From assembly GCA_964619265.1 (NCBI GenBank), contig CAZUCE010000024.1, positions 1-62,638 of the forward strand: a DNA stretch of 62,638 nucleotides, written 5' to 3'. Numbering within the stretch: the first letter of the stretch is position 1; every line of letters begins with the position of its first letter. The stretch is from CAZUCE01 sp964619265. GTDB lineage: Bacteria > Planctomycetota > UBA1135 > GCA-002686595. Below the pieces are notes generated by a model, which worked only from the letters and a program-made list of their open reading frames with translations, was not told where the DNA came from and ran no database searches. Below are positions 42,736-50,973 of the stretch, piece by piece. The position numbers and the translations under genes were made by a program.

Positions 42736-44280
42736 ATGAACCATGCGCGCGCACGGGGAGCCTGCTTGTTCGGGGCGACGGCCGAACTGGTCACGGTCGA
42801 AGCTCGGTTCGAGGCCGCCGATCTTCGTCGGTGCGAACTCACCCTTTCCGGTCTGCCCGACCCTGTTTTGCGCGAGAGCAAGAACCGCCTGGCGTGTGCC
42901 TTGGCCGGCGTAGGCCTGGCACTCCCCCATGGCCGCCTCCACGTCAACCTGCTGCCCGCGGCGCTGCGCAAACGCGGCGAGCTGCTGGATCTTCCGCTCG
43001 CTCTATGTTGCGCAGCCGCCGTGGGTTACCTCGAACCACGGGTGCTCGAGGGCTTCCTGTGGATGGGCGAATTGGGCATCGACGGCTGTCTGCACGACGT
43101 TCCGGGAGGCTTGGCCGTGGCGGAGGCCGGGCAGGTCGGTGGGCTTCCTCGCTTGGTCGCGCCACCGAAGACCGCAGCCGAAGCCGCGCACCTCCCGCGG
43201 GCCGTGGTGTTCGCGGCGCGGAATCTTCGCGAGGCCCTGCGCATCGCGACCAACCCAGCCGCCGAACCAATCCGGGCACCCAAGTTGCGCCCGGGGCCCC
43301 GCGAACTGCGGGCGCTGGGCAAGATTCGGGGTCAAGCCCTCGGGCGCCACGCTCTCGCCATCGCCGCGGCCGGCGGCCACGGTCTGTTGTTTCATGGACC
43401 GCCTGGCACGGGCAAGAGTCTGCTCGCGCGAGCACTGCCGGACCTGCTGCCAGCTCCCCCGCTTTCCGAACGCATCGAGATCACCCGCGTGCTGTCCGCC
43501 GCAGGGGCTTGGCCAGGCCAACTGGTCCGCAAGCGTCCCTATCGGGCTCCCCACCACACGACCAGCTATGCAGGCCTGGTCGGCGGTGGCAACCCGCCGC
43601 AACCGGGAGAGATCACGTTGGCCCATCGGGGCGTTCTATTCCTGGACGAATTGCCCGAGTTCCGGCGGGAGTGTCTTGAGGCCCTTCGTCAGCCCCTGGA
43701 GACAGGCGAAATCGTGGTGAGCCGAGCGGGCGAGCGACTCGAGCTCCCCGCTGACTTCCAACTGGTGGCCGCCATGAACCCGTGCCCTTGTGGCTATCGC
43801 GGGACGTCGGCGGGTCGCTGTCGTTGCAGTCGACCGCAGGTCGAACGTTACTGGAACCGACTCTCCGGTCCCCTGCTGGACCGCATCGACCTCCATGTCG
43901 AATTGCCCCCTCCCGAATTGGAGGACCTGTCTCCGGCAGGCGAGGCGCCGGCGGACGGTTGCTCCGCCGTCTCCCAAGCTGAGGCGCTTCGCGATCGAGT
44001 GCAGGAGGCGCGCCGCCGGGCAACCCGGCGCCAACAGGGCCGTGTCAACCAAACGCTCGAGTCCGGCGAGCTCGATCAGGTCTGCCCGCTGCGCGGCGAG
44101 GGGCGGCGGTTGATCGCATCGGCTGCGGCCACGCACGGCCTTTCCGCGCGAGCCATTCAGAGCCTGCGGCGCGTGGCGCGAACCATCGCGGACCTCGGCG
44201 AACGGGACGAAGTCGAGCCGCCGGATCTCGCCCAAGCCCTGGCCTTGCGCGGGGGCTCGCCGCTTCAGGCGACGAGGTAA
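42736..44280 (+). CDS. comM: YifB family Mg-chelatase-like AAA ATPase (ComM)
   Basis: The 514-residue helicase-like AAA+ protein that promotes branch migration during natural transformation. The N-terminal ChlI-like domain runs to about residue 195. Walker A is GPPGTGKS (about 222-229), Walker B is LFLDELPEF, and the family markers RPYRAPHHTTSYAGLVGGG and MNPCPCGYRG with the clustered cysteines are present. The C-terminal Mg_chelatase domain ends with SLRRVARTIADLGERD. It is complete and monocistronic. Together with comEC it suggests competence, though no pilus genes are visible here. Confidence 0.95.
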   Translation: MNHARARGACLFGATAELVTVEARFEAADLRRCELTLSGLPDPVLRESKNRLACALAGVGLALPHGRLHVNLLPAALRKRGELLDLPLALCCAAAVGYLEPRVLEGFLWMGELGIDGCLHDVPGGLAVAEAGQVGGLPRLVAPPKTAAEAAHLPRAVVFAARNLREALRIATNPAAEPIRAPKLRPGPRELRALGKIRGQALGRHALAIAAAGGHGLLFHGPPGTGKSLLARALPDLLPAPPLSERIEITRVLSAAGAWPGQLVRKRPYRAPHHTTSYAGLVGGGNPPQPGEITLAHRGVLFLDELPEFRRECLEALRQPLETGEIVVSRAGERLELPADFQLVAAMNPCPCGYRGTSAGRCRCSRPQVERYWNRLSGPLLDRIDLHVELPPPELEDLSPAGEAPADGCSAVSQAEALRDRVQEARRRATRRQQGRVNQTLESGELDQVCPLRGEGRRLIASAAATHGLSARAIQSLRRVARTIADLGERDEVEPPDLAQALALRGGSPLQATR

Positions 44281-44295
44281 CCCTCCGCAGCAGGC

Positions 44296-45582
44296 CTACT
44301 CGTGCCGCAGGGCTTCGACCGGATCCATGCGGGCCGCGCGCCAGGCCGGGTACAGCCCGAAGACGACTCCGATACCGGCCGAAATCGTGAAGGCCACGAA
44401 CGGTGCCAGGGGCGTCACAATCGTCTGCATGTCGGTAAAGCGCTGAATCACGGCCGGAATAATCAGGCCAAGGATGACGCCGAGTCCGCCACCGCCCACC
44501 GACAAGACAATCGTCTCGACCAGGAACTGGGAGACGATGTGCTGACGCTTTGCGCCCAGGGCGCGGCGAATTCCAATCTCGCGGGTGCGCTCCGTCACCG
44601 TCGCGAGCATCACGTTCATGATGCCGATCCCGCCGACCAATAGGCTGATGCCAGCTATCGAGCCGAGCACGATGTTGAACATCCGCTTCGTCTGTTCGGC
44701 GCTTTCGAGCAACTCAAGCGGAACTTCGACTTCGAAATCGCCTTTGGGATGAAAGCGGCCGAGCATCTCGCGCGCCGCGCCGGCCACGAGCGGCACGTTC
44801 AGCGGATCGTCCACTTGCAACACCAACTCGTGCAGCTCGACCTGTTCCATAACCCGGCTTCCGGCCGAGTTTTTGACGGTCAACTCACCGAACCAGGAAC
44901 GCCCGGTGGAGAGCGGAACGAAGACCTCCAGCGTGTTGTCCTCACCCGGTTCCGGGCGGCTGTCTCCGTAGCGTGTACGCGGCGCAAGAATGCCCACGAC
45001 CTCGAAGTAACTACCGCCCAACCGCACTTCGGCGCCCACCGAGGGCTCGAACGGGAACAGGCGCCGGGCGACTTCGGATCCGAGCACGCAGACATTGGCC
45101 CGGGTGCTTTCGTCGTGCTCGGAAAGGAATCGGCCCTCCAGCAACAGCCGGTTGGTGGCTGCCAGGTAATTCGGCTTGGTGGCCAGAATGCGCGGCTCGA
45201 GCGCGTATTCCAGGTGCCGAACTTCCTGGGACAGCTCGCGAACCGGAACCACGCCCGAAAGAGCCGGGAAGCTCTGCTCGATTCGGCGGTGATCCGAATC
45301 GGTCAGGCCATAGATCACCACACGGGACCGGCTGCCGCTGCGTGAGCTGCCGCTGTCCTCGGAGGGCTTGATGCTGCGCAGGATGACGTTCTGGCTACCG
45401 AGCGCCTTAATCCGTTCCTGGGTCTCGTAGCTGGCGCCCTCTCCGATTGCGAGCATGGCAATGACGCTGCTGGTCCCGAACAGGACGCCGAGTGTCGTCA
45501 GCAAACTGCGCAAGCGGTGCAGCAGTAGGCTGCGTACGCCGAGCCGCACCGAGCGACCAAAGGTGGTCAGTCCGGCGCTCAC
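44296..45582 (-). CDS. ABC transporter permease, MacB/FtsX family
   Basis: A 428-residue permease with one N-terminal helix (LRSLLTTLGVLFGTSSVIAM), a MacB-type periplasmic core domain (about 45-290) and three C-terminal helices of the FtsX domain (IAGISLLVGGIGIMNVML, then VVFGLYPAWRAARMDPVEALRHE). It starts at a GTG overlapping the ATPase stop (GTGA). It works with the ATPase, adaptor and TolC-like protein of the same operon in export, as in MacAB-TolC. The substrate is unknown. Confidence 0.93.
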   Translation of the reverse strand: MSAGLTTFGRSVRLGVRSLLLHRLRSLLTTLGVLFGTSSVIAMLAIGEGASYETQERIKALGSQNVILRSIKPSEDSGSSRSGSRSRVVIYGLTDSDHRRIEQSFPALSGVVPVRELSQEVRHLEYALEPRILATKPNYLAATNRLLLEGRFLSEHDESTRANVCVLGSEVARRLFPFEPSVGAEVRLGGSYFEVVGILAPRTRYGDSRPEPGEDNTLEVFVPLSTGRSWFGELTVKNSAGSRVMEQVELHELVLQVDDPLNVPLVAGAAREMLGRFHPKGDFEVEVPLELLESAEQTKRMFNIVLGSIAGISLLVGGIGIMNVMLATVTERTREIGIRRALGAKRQHIVSQFLVETIVLSVGGGGLGVILGLIIPAVIQRFTDMQTIVTPLAPFVAFTISAGIGVVFGLYPAWRAARMDPVEALRHE

Positions 45583-46310
45583 GAGCTGCTCTCCACTTGG
45601 CCATCCTTGAGGCGCAAGATGCGCTCAGCTCGCTCTCCGACATCCGATTCGTGGGTCACCAAAACGATCGTCTTGCCTTCAGCGTGCAGCTCGTCGAACA
45701 GCTCGAGGATCTCAAGCGCCGTTTGACTGTCCAAATTGCCGGTGGCTTCATCGGCCAGGATGAGGGCCGGGTCGTTGATCAGAGCGCGCGCGATGGCCAC
45801 GCGCTGCTGTTGCCCTCCGGAGAGCTGGGTCGGACGGTGCTTGAGGCGCTGCCCCAGCCCGACGCGCTCGGCGAGGTAGGCGGCGCGGTCGAGCCCGTCC
45901 TTCGGGGGAGCGTCCTGATAAAGCAGTGGGACGGTGATGTTCTCAAGCACGTCGAGCTGCTGGATCAGGTTGTAGGACTGGAACACGAAGCCGAGCTCAC
46001 GGCTGCGGAGTTCCGACAGCTCGTCATCGTCGAGTTCGGCGATGTCCACCCCGCGCACCAGGTACTGCCCGTGGCTCGGACGATCCAGGCAGCCCAGCAC
46101 ATTGAGCAAGGTCGACTTGCCGCTGCCCGAGCTGCCCATGATCGACCAGTATTCGCCGGCCCGGAACGTGAACGAGAGGTCGTCCAGGGCGCGAACCGTC
46201 TCCGCGCCGCTGTCGTAGACCTTGGAGACCCCGCGAAGCTCCGCCACGGCTTGGTTCTTGGGTTCCGCGGCGGTCGCCGCGGACGTCAGAGTTTCAGGAA
46301 TCGAGTCCAA
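45579..46310 (-). CDS. ABC transporter ATP-binding protein, MacB/LolD-like
   Basis: ATPase of the tripartite exporter. Walker A is GSSGSGKS, the Q-loop FQSYNLI, the signature LSGGQQQRVAIARAL, Walker B LILADEATGNLD and the H-loop VTHESDV. The start is uncertain: the upstream TTG (46310) gives 243 residues with a Thr/Ala-rich lead, whereas an in-frame GTG at 46247 gives 222 residues starting at AELRGVSKVYDSG, where related proteins usually begin. It overlaps the permease start by 4 nt. Confidence 0.93.
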   Translation of the reverse strand: MDSIPETLTSAATAAEPKNQAVAELRGVSKVYDSGAETVRALDDLSFTFRAGEYWSIMGSSGSGKSTLLNVLGCLDRPSHGQYLVRGVDIAELDDDELSELRSRELGFVFQSYNLIQQLDVLENITVPLLYQDAPPKDGLDRAAYLAERVGLGQRLKHRPTQLSGGQQQRVAIARALINDPALILADEATGNLDSQTALEILELFDELHAEGKTIVLVTHESDVGERAERILRLKDGQVESSS

Positions 46311-46362
46311 GACGCCTTAGAACGCGGAACGGTAGAGAACGAGAACCGGCCGCTGAAACGGT

Positions 46363-48123
46363 TCAGCGCTGGACGGACGAAGTCGCCGAACCACTTTCAG
46401 ACTCGCCCAAGCCGGGCGAGGTGGGAGCCGCTTTTGAAGCGTCCTGCATGGCCAATTTGGCTCCGGCTTCGGGCGCCGAATTCGAAGACGACGAAACGGC
46501 CTTGCCCATCCCGGGCTTGCCCTCACGGGGCTTGCCACCGCCGGGCTTGCCACCGCCGGGCTTGCCCATTCCAGCAGAGGGCGCTCCTGAGGCGCCGGTT
46601 CCCGGGTTTGCGGGGGCTCCAGCCTGATTGGGGGCCTGATCTGGGTTGCTCTCGGTCTCCATCGCCGGGGCGAGCCGGAAGCCGGGCGGCTGGCTCATCG
46701 CAACGTTCTCGCCTTCGACCAGGCCGCTGGTCACCTCAACCCAAGCCTCGTTGGAAAGGCCGAGCTCGATCGAGCGCAGGTCGTATCCCGAGCCCTCCGA
46801 AACGAAAGCCACCGGCTTGCCGCCATCTAGGAAGACCGACTGGACCGGGATGTACGTCGCGTCCTCAAGATCCGCAACGACCACTTCGATCGAGCAGGTC
46901 ATCCCCGGTCGCATGGCCGGGTCGGGATCGGCGACTTCGATATCCGTGCGGTAGACGCGCAGGTCGGGATTCGCCCACCAGCTGTTTTGATCGGGGAGCG
47001 GCGCCTTGTAACGAACGACACCAGAGAAGACTCGGTCCGGGAGCGCGTCGACGCGAATCAACACGTTCTGTCCGACCGCCACCTTCTCGAGCACCGATTC
47101 GTGAATCGCGGCCTCGATCTTAATGCCGTCGTTGGAAGGGATCGTGATGAGCGACTGGCGCTCGCGAATGCTGGTCCCTTCGGCAATCGGTTCATCGTTG
47201 CCCCAGCGGCTGTTGCCTTCCTTGGAATACACAACCATCCCATCGACCGGGGCGAAGATCTTCGCCTTGGCGATTTGATCTTCCAGCTTCTCGAGCTTCT
47301 CCTCCTCAAGCTCAAGTCTCGCGGTCGAGGAGCGCAAATCGGATTCGTAATCAACCAGCCGCGCGGCGGCTTGCAGCTCCACGCGCCGCAGCTCGCGCTC
47401 GGCCTCTTCCACGTCGGCTTGGTACTGCTCCTTCTGACGAGGGAAGTCGTACTGCTCGAGGAGCTCAAGCGAGCGTTTCTCCTGGGCGAGGTTGATCGTG
47501 GCGCGCTGGTGAGCGAGATCGTCGGCCTCGAGCTCGGTGCGCGTGACGAAAGAGTTGGCGTGCAGTTCGGTGGAGAACTTCAAAGTTTCCTCGGCACGCT
47601 TCAACTCTTCCTGAGCCAACAGGATGGCGTCCTTGGCGGCCTGCAACTGCTGAGGCCAGTCGCCTTCGACGTACTTCTCAAGATCCTTTTTCGCGAACTG
47701 GGCCGCCCGCTGGGCTTCGGCCATGTCGCTCTCGTTCTGGCTCTTCTGAATCTCGAGGTTCTGACTGGCCTTGACCTGGGTGCTGCGGGCGTTCTCAACC
47801 GAGATTTCCTGGCTGACTCGCTTCTCGATCAAGCCGGTCGCGTCCAGCTCGACCAACATGTCGCCAGGCTCGACCACGCTGCCTTCCTCGATCAGGTAGA
47901 GGATCGTGGTCTGGCCCTCGATCTCGCTCTTCAGTTCGACGGATCGCGCCGACTCGAGGTTGCCGCTCTCCAGGACGCTGATGCGCAGCGGGCCCTGGCG
48001 GACCGGAGCCCCTTCGACGGCCAGGGACGCAGCCCCCTCGAACCAGCCCTGCCGGTCGGCGAGCACGAAGCCCCCTACCCCGAGGGCGGAAACGGTCAGC
48101 AGAACAGGGAGCAATCTGGCCAT
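46363..48123 (-). CDS. HlyD/MacA-like periplasmic adaptor with Pro/Gly/Lys-rich tail
   Basis: A 586-residue adaptor connecting the inner-membrane ABC exporter to the outer-membrane channel. It has an N-terminal anchor (LLPVLLTVSALGVGGFVLA), a lipoyl-like half near 60-100 and a very long helical hairpin at about 105-300 with Gln/Glu/Lys-rich coiled coil. The second lipoyl half follows (AKIFAPVDGMVVYSKEG), then beta-barrel and membrane-proximal domains to about 480. The last 100 residues are low-complexity: KPGGGKPGGGKPREGKPGMGK, then Ser/Ala-rich. The tail is coded by 15-nt repeats at about 46504-46572. It sits 52 nt before the ATPase and 17 nt after the TolC-like gene. Confidence 0.9.
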   Translation of the reverse strand: MARLLPVLLTVSALGVGGFVLADRQGWFEGAASLAVEGAPVRQGPLRISVLESGNLESARSVELKSEIEGQTTILYLIEEGSVVEPGDMLVELDATGLIEKRVSQEISVENARSTQVKASQNLEIQKSQNESDMAEAQRAAQFAKKDLEKYVEGDWPQQLQAAKDAILLAQEELKRAEETLKFSTELHANSFVTRTELEADDLAHQRATINLAQEKRSLELLEQYDFPRQKEQYQADVEEAERELRRVELQAAARLVDYESDLRSSTARLELEEEKLEKLEDQIAKAKIFAPVDGMVVYSKEGNSRWGNDEPIAEGTSIRERQSLITIPSNDGIKIEAAIHESVLEKVAVGQNVLIRVDALPDRVFSGVVRYKAPLPDQNSWWANPDLRVYRTDIEVADPDPAMRPGMTCSIEVVVADLEDATYIPVQSVFLDGGKPVAFVSEGSGYDLRSIELGLSNEAWVEVTSGLVEGENVAMSQPPGFRLAPAMETESNPDQAPNQAGAPANPGTGASGAPSAGMGKPGGGKPGGGKPREGKPGMGKAVSSSSNSAPEAGAKLAMQDASKAAPTSPGLGESESGSATSSVQR

Positions 48124-48140
48124 AGATCGAGACTACGCGG

Positions 48141-49802
48141 TCAGAGGGTATTCGTGTCTTCGTCGAGACGGCCCAATCCGGATTCGTCGACAGCTAGAAG
48201 CTCTGTGTCGCGCCAGAGGGCCAGGAGGCTCAATCGGTAGTCGACCAGAGCCGCCACCCGGGCATTTTGGGCCTGGACCAAAGCCGCCTGAGCCTCCAGC
48301 AGGTCCCGGGTCTGAGCCTCGCCAGCCTCGAGGAACAACTGGACACTTTCGACGCGGCGCTCGCTGAGCTCCACGGCGTCGGCCTGGATCTGGTAGTCCT
48401 GGCGCCGCGCCTCGAGCTCCCGCAAGGCATCGCGGATCGAGCTCCGAATCTGATCCTCGAGCTGCTCGGCCGAGCGAGCGCTGGCTTGCACGCCGATCAG
48501 CGCTGCGCGCCACAGGTTGCGCTCGGGCAACCGCCCGACCGGCAAATCGAAGTTGAAGCCGACGTTCCAGTTGATGTCGTCGCGACCGTAGTCGAAGGGC
48601 TGGCCGAGGTCCGAGGTGCCGCCGATATCCGCCGTGAGGTCGAAGAAGGACTCCAAGCCATTGGCTGCGATCTCCACGCGCCGGCGAGCGTCGGTCAATT
48701 GATCCACTGCGTTGCGCAGATCGAGCCGCCGCTCGAGCCCGATCTTCAGCGCATCGGATTCGCTCATCTCGGCGACCTGCAAACCTCTTGAGGCCAGCGC
48801 TGCCAGTGCCGATTTGTCGAGCTGAATCGTGGTCCCCACCGGCAGGCCGAGGAACAGCGCAAAGTCGTCCATCTGGCCCTGCAGGTTCTGACGTGCGTTG
48901 ATCACGCTGCTGACCGCCCGCAGCTCGTCCTGGCGGGCCTGGTCAACCTGGATGTCGCGCAGCCGACCGGCTTGAGCCAACGCCTCGTTGCGTTCGGTGA
49001 CGTCTCGCAGGCTCTCGGCGTTGGCCACGGCGTTGGCCAGGTTCTCTTCGACTTGGAGGATGCGGTAGTAGAGCGTCGCGACGTCGAAGGCGAGCGTCCG
49101 GCGAAAGCGCTCGAAGCTGCGCACTTCGTAGATCAGGTTGCGCTCGGCCTGGCGCAAAGGCTCGACCGTGACCAATCGCCCCGCTCCCCGCAGCAAGGGC
49201 TGAGTGATCCCCAGCGCGAAGTTGGTCGTGAGTCCCTCGCCGTCGCTGGACAGTAGGTTCTCGAACAGCCCGGTGCCGAGGTTGGCCACGACTTGGGCGC
49301 CGCTGCCAAGCAACCGTTGAAAGCCCGCTGACAGGTTGCCAGTCGTGCTTTGGGCATCGACCAGGTCGCCACCGACGCCGGCGGCGCCGTCCGCAAACGG
49401 CCGCCAACCCAAGCGAAAGCGCTCCAGGGTCAGGTCCAGAGCAGTCAGGTAGAGGTTCTCCCGTCGGGTCTGGTATTCGCGATTGGATTCCGCGGCCAAC
49501 TCAAGACAGTCGATCAGGTCAAGCGGCGGGAGGACGGGCTGCACCTCCGCGACAAGCTGGGCTCGAAGGCGGCTGGCGGTCGAGTCGACCGGCGGCTCGA
49601 CCACCAGCGGCTCCGCCGTCGATCCGAGCCGAGCCCTGCGACTCGCCACGAGGGCATAGACCTCTTCGTCGGCCGCGGCCTTCTGCTCGGCCAGGCTCAA
49701 GCATCCGGCGAGGGCTGAGGCCGCTGGCAAAGCCAGCAGGAGCCCGCCCAAGCGAATCTGGACGCCCAGGCAGAGTGAGGGAGAGGAAATCGGTCGACCC
49801 AT
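48141..49802 (-). CDS. TolC-like outer-membrane efflux lipoprotein
   Basis: A 553-residue outer-membrane channel subunit of the OEP family. I chose MGRPISSPSLCLG as the start because it precedes a lipoprotein signal ending ALAGC. Two OEP repeats follow, each with beta strands and long helices: FGLGITQPLLRGAGRL-type text (here FALGITQPLLRGAGRLV) and ARQDELRAVSSVINARQNLQ in the first, and VGFNFDLPVGRLPERNLWR and LLEAQAALVQAQNARVAALVDYRLSLLALW in the second. It is the first gene of the tripartite exporter operon. Earlier in-frame codons are open but are not needed. Confidence 0.92.
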   Translation of the reverse strand: MGRPISSPSLCLGVQIRLGGLLLALPAASALAGCLSLAEQKAAADEEVYALVASRRARLGSTAEPLVVEPPVDSTASRLRAQLVAEVQPVLPPLDLIDCLELAAESNREYQTRRENLYLTALDLTLERFRLGWRPFADGAAGVGGDLVDAQSTTGNLSAGFQRLLGSGAQVVANLGTGLFENLLSSDGEGLTTNFALGITQPLLRGAGRLVTVEPLRQAERNLIYEVRSFERFRRTLAFDVATLYYRILQVEENLANAVANAESLRDVTERNEALAQAGRLRDIQVDQARQDELRAVSSVINARQNLQGQMDDFALFLGLPVGTTIQLDKSALAALASRGLQVAEMSESDALKIGLERRLDLRNAVDQLTDARRRVEIAANGLESFFDLTADIGGTSDLGQPFDYGRDDINWNVGFNFDLPVGRLPERNLWRAALIGVQASARSAEQLEDQIRSSIRDALRELEARRQDYQIQADAVELSERRVESVQLFLEAGEAQTRDLLEAQAALVQAQNARVAALVDYRLSLLALWRDTELLAVDESGLGRLDEDTNTL

Positions 49803-49810
49803 AGGAAAGC

Positions 49811-49880
49811 AGCCGGTTCCAACCGGCTCTACTAGGGTCTGTAACACATCTTCCGGAAAACTCCCGGGGGCCAATTGGCC
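49811..49880. promoter_or_regulatory. Palindromes in the leader/promoter of the exporter operon
   Basis: A perfect 8-bp hairpin AGCCGGTT-CC-AACCGGCT lies at 49811-49828, 8 nt upstream of the TolC-like ATG, and a 12-nt perfect palindrome GGCCAATTGGCC lies at 49869-49880. Both are in the 182-nt gap before the operon (transcribed leftward). The first could control translation or be an attenuator-like structure; the second is a plausible operator. No regulator gene is adjacent. Confidence 0.4.
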
Positions 49881-49984
49881 GGAGCCACAATCCTCGGACC
49901 GGGGCCTCGCTCGCTGGACAGCCATGGCCTAGGGCCGCGAACGATGGCCAGGGCCTGGATGGTCAGGTCCCTGAGTTTCAGGAC

Positions 49985-50848
49985 CTAGTGGGCCGAAACC
50001 ACGCCGGCCTCCAGAGCCGCGGTCGATACGCGCGAAGGAGCCGGGAGAGCCGCTTCCGGGACGCCCGAGGAGCGGCGAAAAACCGGACCGCCGGCGCTGT
50101 CTCGAAAGGCAAGCAACTGAGGCCCGACCCAGACAGCGAAGCCGCGGCTCCTCCCGGATTTCCCCGGCAGGCCCGGCTCGTGAATCAGCAGGGCCCGAAG
50201 GCCTGGGCCACAGACCGCAGTGGGCGGCAGCTTCAGCCAGGTGGTCTCGACCAGCTCGAATCGCCCGGTGCTCGGTTCGAGCATCTGAAATCGGCCCTCC
50301 GCGCGACCCGGCTCGATGCGGGCCAACTCCAAAAGCGCTAGGCGAGTGATCGCTCGAGGCCCCGGAGTCAGCTCGAATTGAAACGGCTCGCCTTCCCCGT
50401 GGCTGTGAACCGTCACCGTGCCCAGCCGCGCATCCTCCCCGCCCTCGCTCCACTCGGCGCGCACGGTCCGGCCGGCCCGGGCGCGAACCTCCCGGTGCAC
50501 CGACCGATGGCCCCGGTCGCAGAACGTCTCAACCTGATGCCAGGCCACCCCGGCCGGCGGGGCCTCCAAAGTCCGGTGGAGCTGCCAAACGTCGCGGCTC
50601 GAACGAACCCGGCGCCAGGTGCACAAGGCGGCCTCGGCGCCCTCCCCGGCCTGAAACGTCTCGATTCGAACTGCAGGTCCGGGCAGGCCCTGAAGTTGGC
50701 GGGTCAAGCTTCGCTCGGGACCTTGGGCGGCGGGTTCCTGGAGCGGGCTTCCGCTCGCGGAAAACGCCGAGGTCGCGAGCAATGCCAGGCTCCAGACTGC
50801 GACCAGCCGGAGTCGAACAGAAAACTGAATGCGGTTGGGATTCGTCAC
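49985..50848 (-). CDS. Secreted protein of unknown function
   Basis: A 287-residue product from a GTG start, with a signal peptide (LVAVWSLALLATSAFSASG). The mature part is rich in Arg and Glu; I recognise no family. It has beta-rich stretches such as TVTVHSHGEGEPFQFELTPG and a Pro/Gly C-terminus. Between the glycoconjugate block and the exporter operon it could belong to either; it is 114 nt from the gene upstream, which ends in a hairpin. Confidence 0.65.
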   Translation of the reverse strand: MTNPNRIQFSVRLRLVAVWSLALLATSAFSASGSPLQEPAAQGPERSLTRQLQGLPGPAVRIETFQAGEGAEAALCTWRRVRSSRDVWQLHRTLEAPPAGVAWHQVETFCDRGHRSVHREVRARAGRTVRAEWSEGGEDARLGTVTVHSHGEGEPFQFELTPGPRAITRLALLELARIEPGRAEGRFQMLEPSTGRFELVETTWLKLPPTAVCGPGLRALLIHEPGLPGKSGRSRGFAVWVGPQLLAFRDSAGGPVFRRSSGVPEAALPAPSRVSTAALEAGVVSAH

Positions 50849-50943
50849 GGAAGCTCCATCGACCGAATCCCGGCGATGGCTTGGAGCGCGAGCCCGGGCT
50901 TGGCCCGCAGGTCGGAAATCCGTTCCCGGCCAGAGGACTCCTG

Positions 50944-50973
50944 CCCGGCCGGACCCCTCCGGCTACGGCCGGG
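50944..50973. terminator. GC-rich hairpin overlapping a stop codon
   Basis: CCCGGCCG (50944-50951) pairs with CGGCCGGG (50966-50973), with GGA/TCC stacking inside the loop. The right arm lies in the last codons of the gene ending at 50963. It probably ends the sulfatase/GT-C transcript. No T-run is present. Confidence 0.45.

Noticed and set aside
46504..46572. Short direct repeats that could suggest a small CRISPR array
   Set aside because: The 15-nt units are contiguous and in frame, coding for KPGGG in the adaptor tail; there are no spacers.
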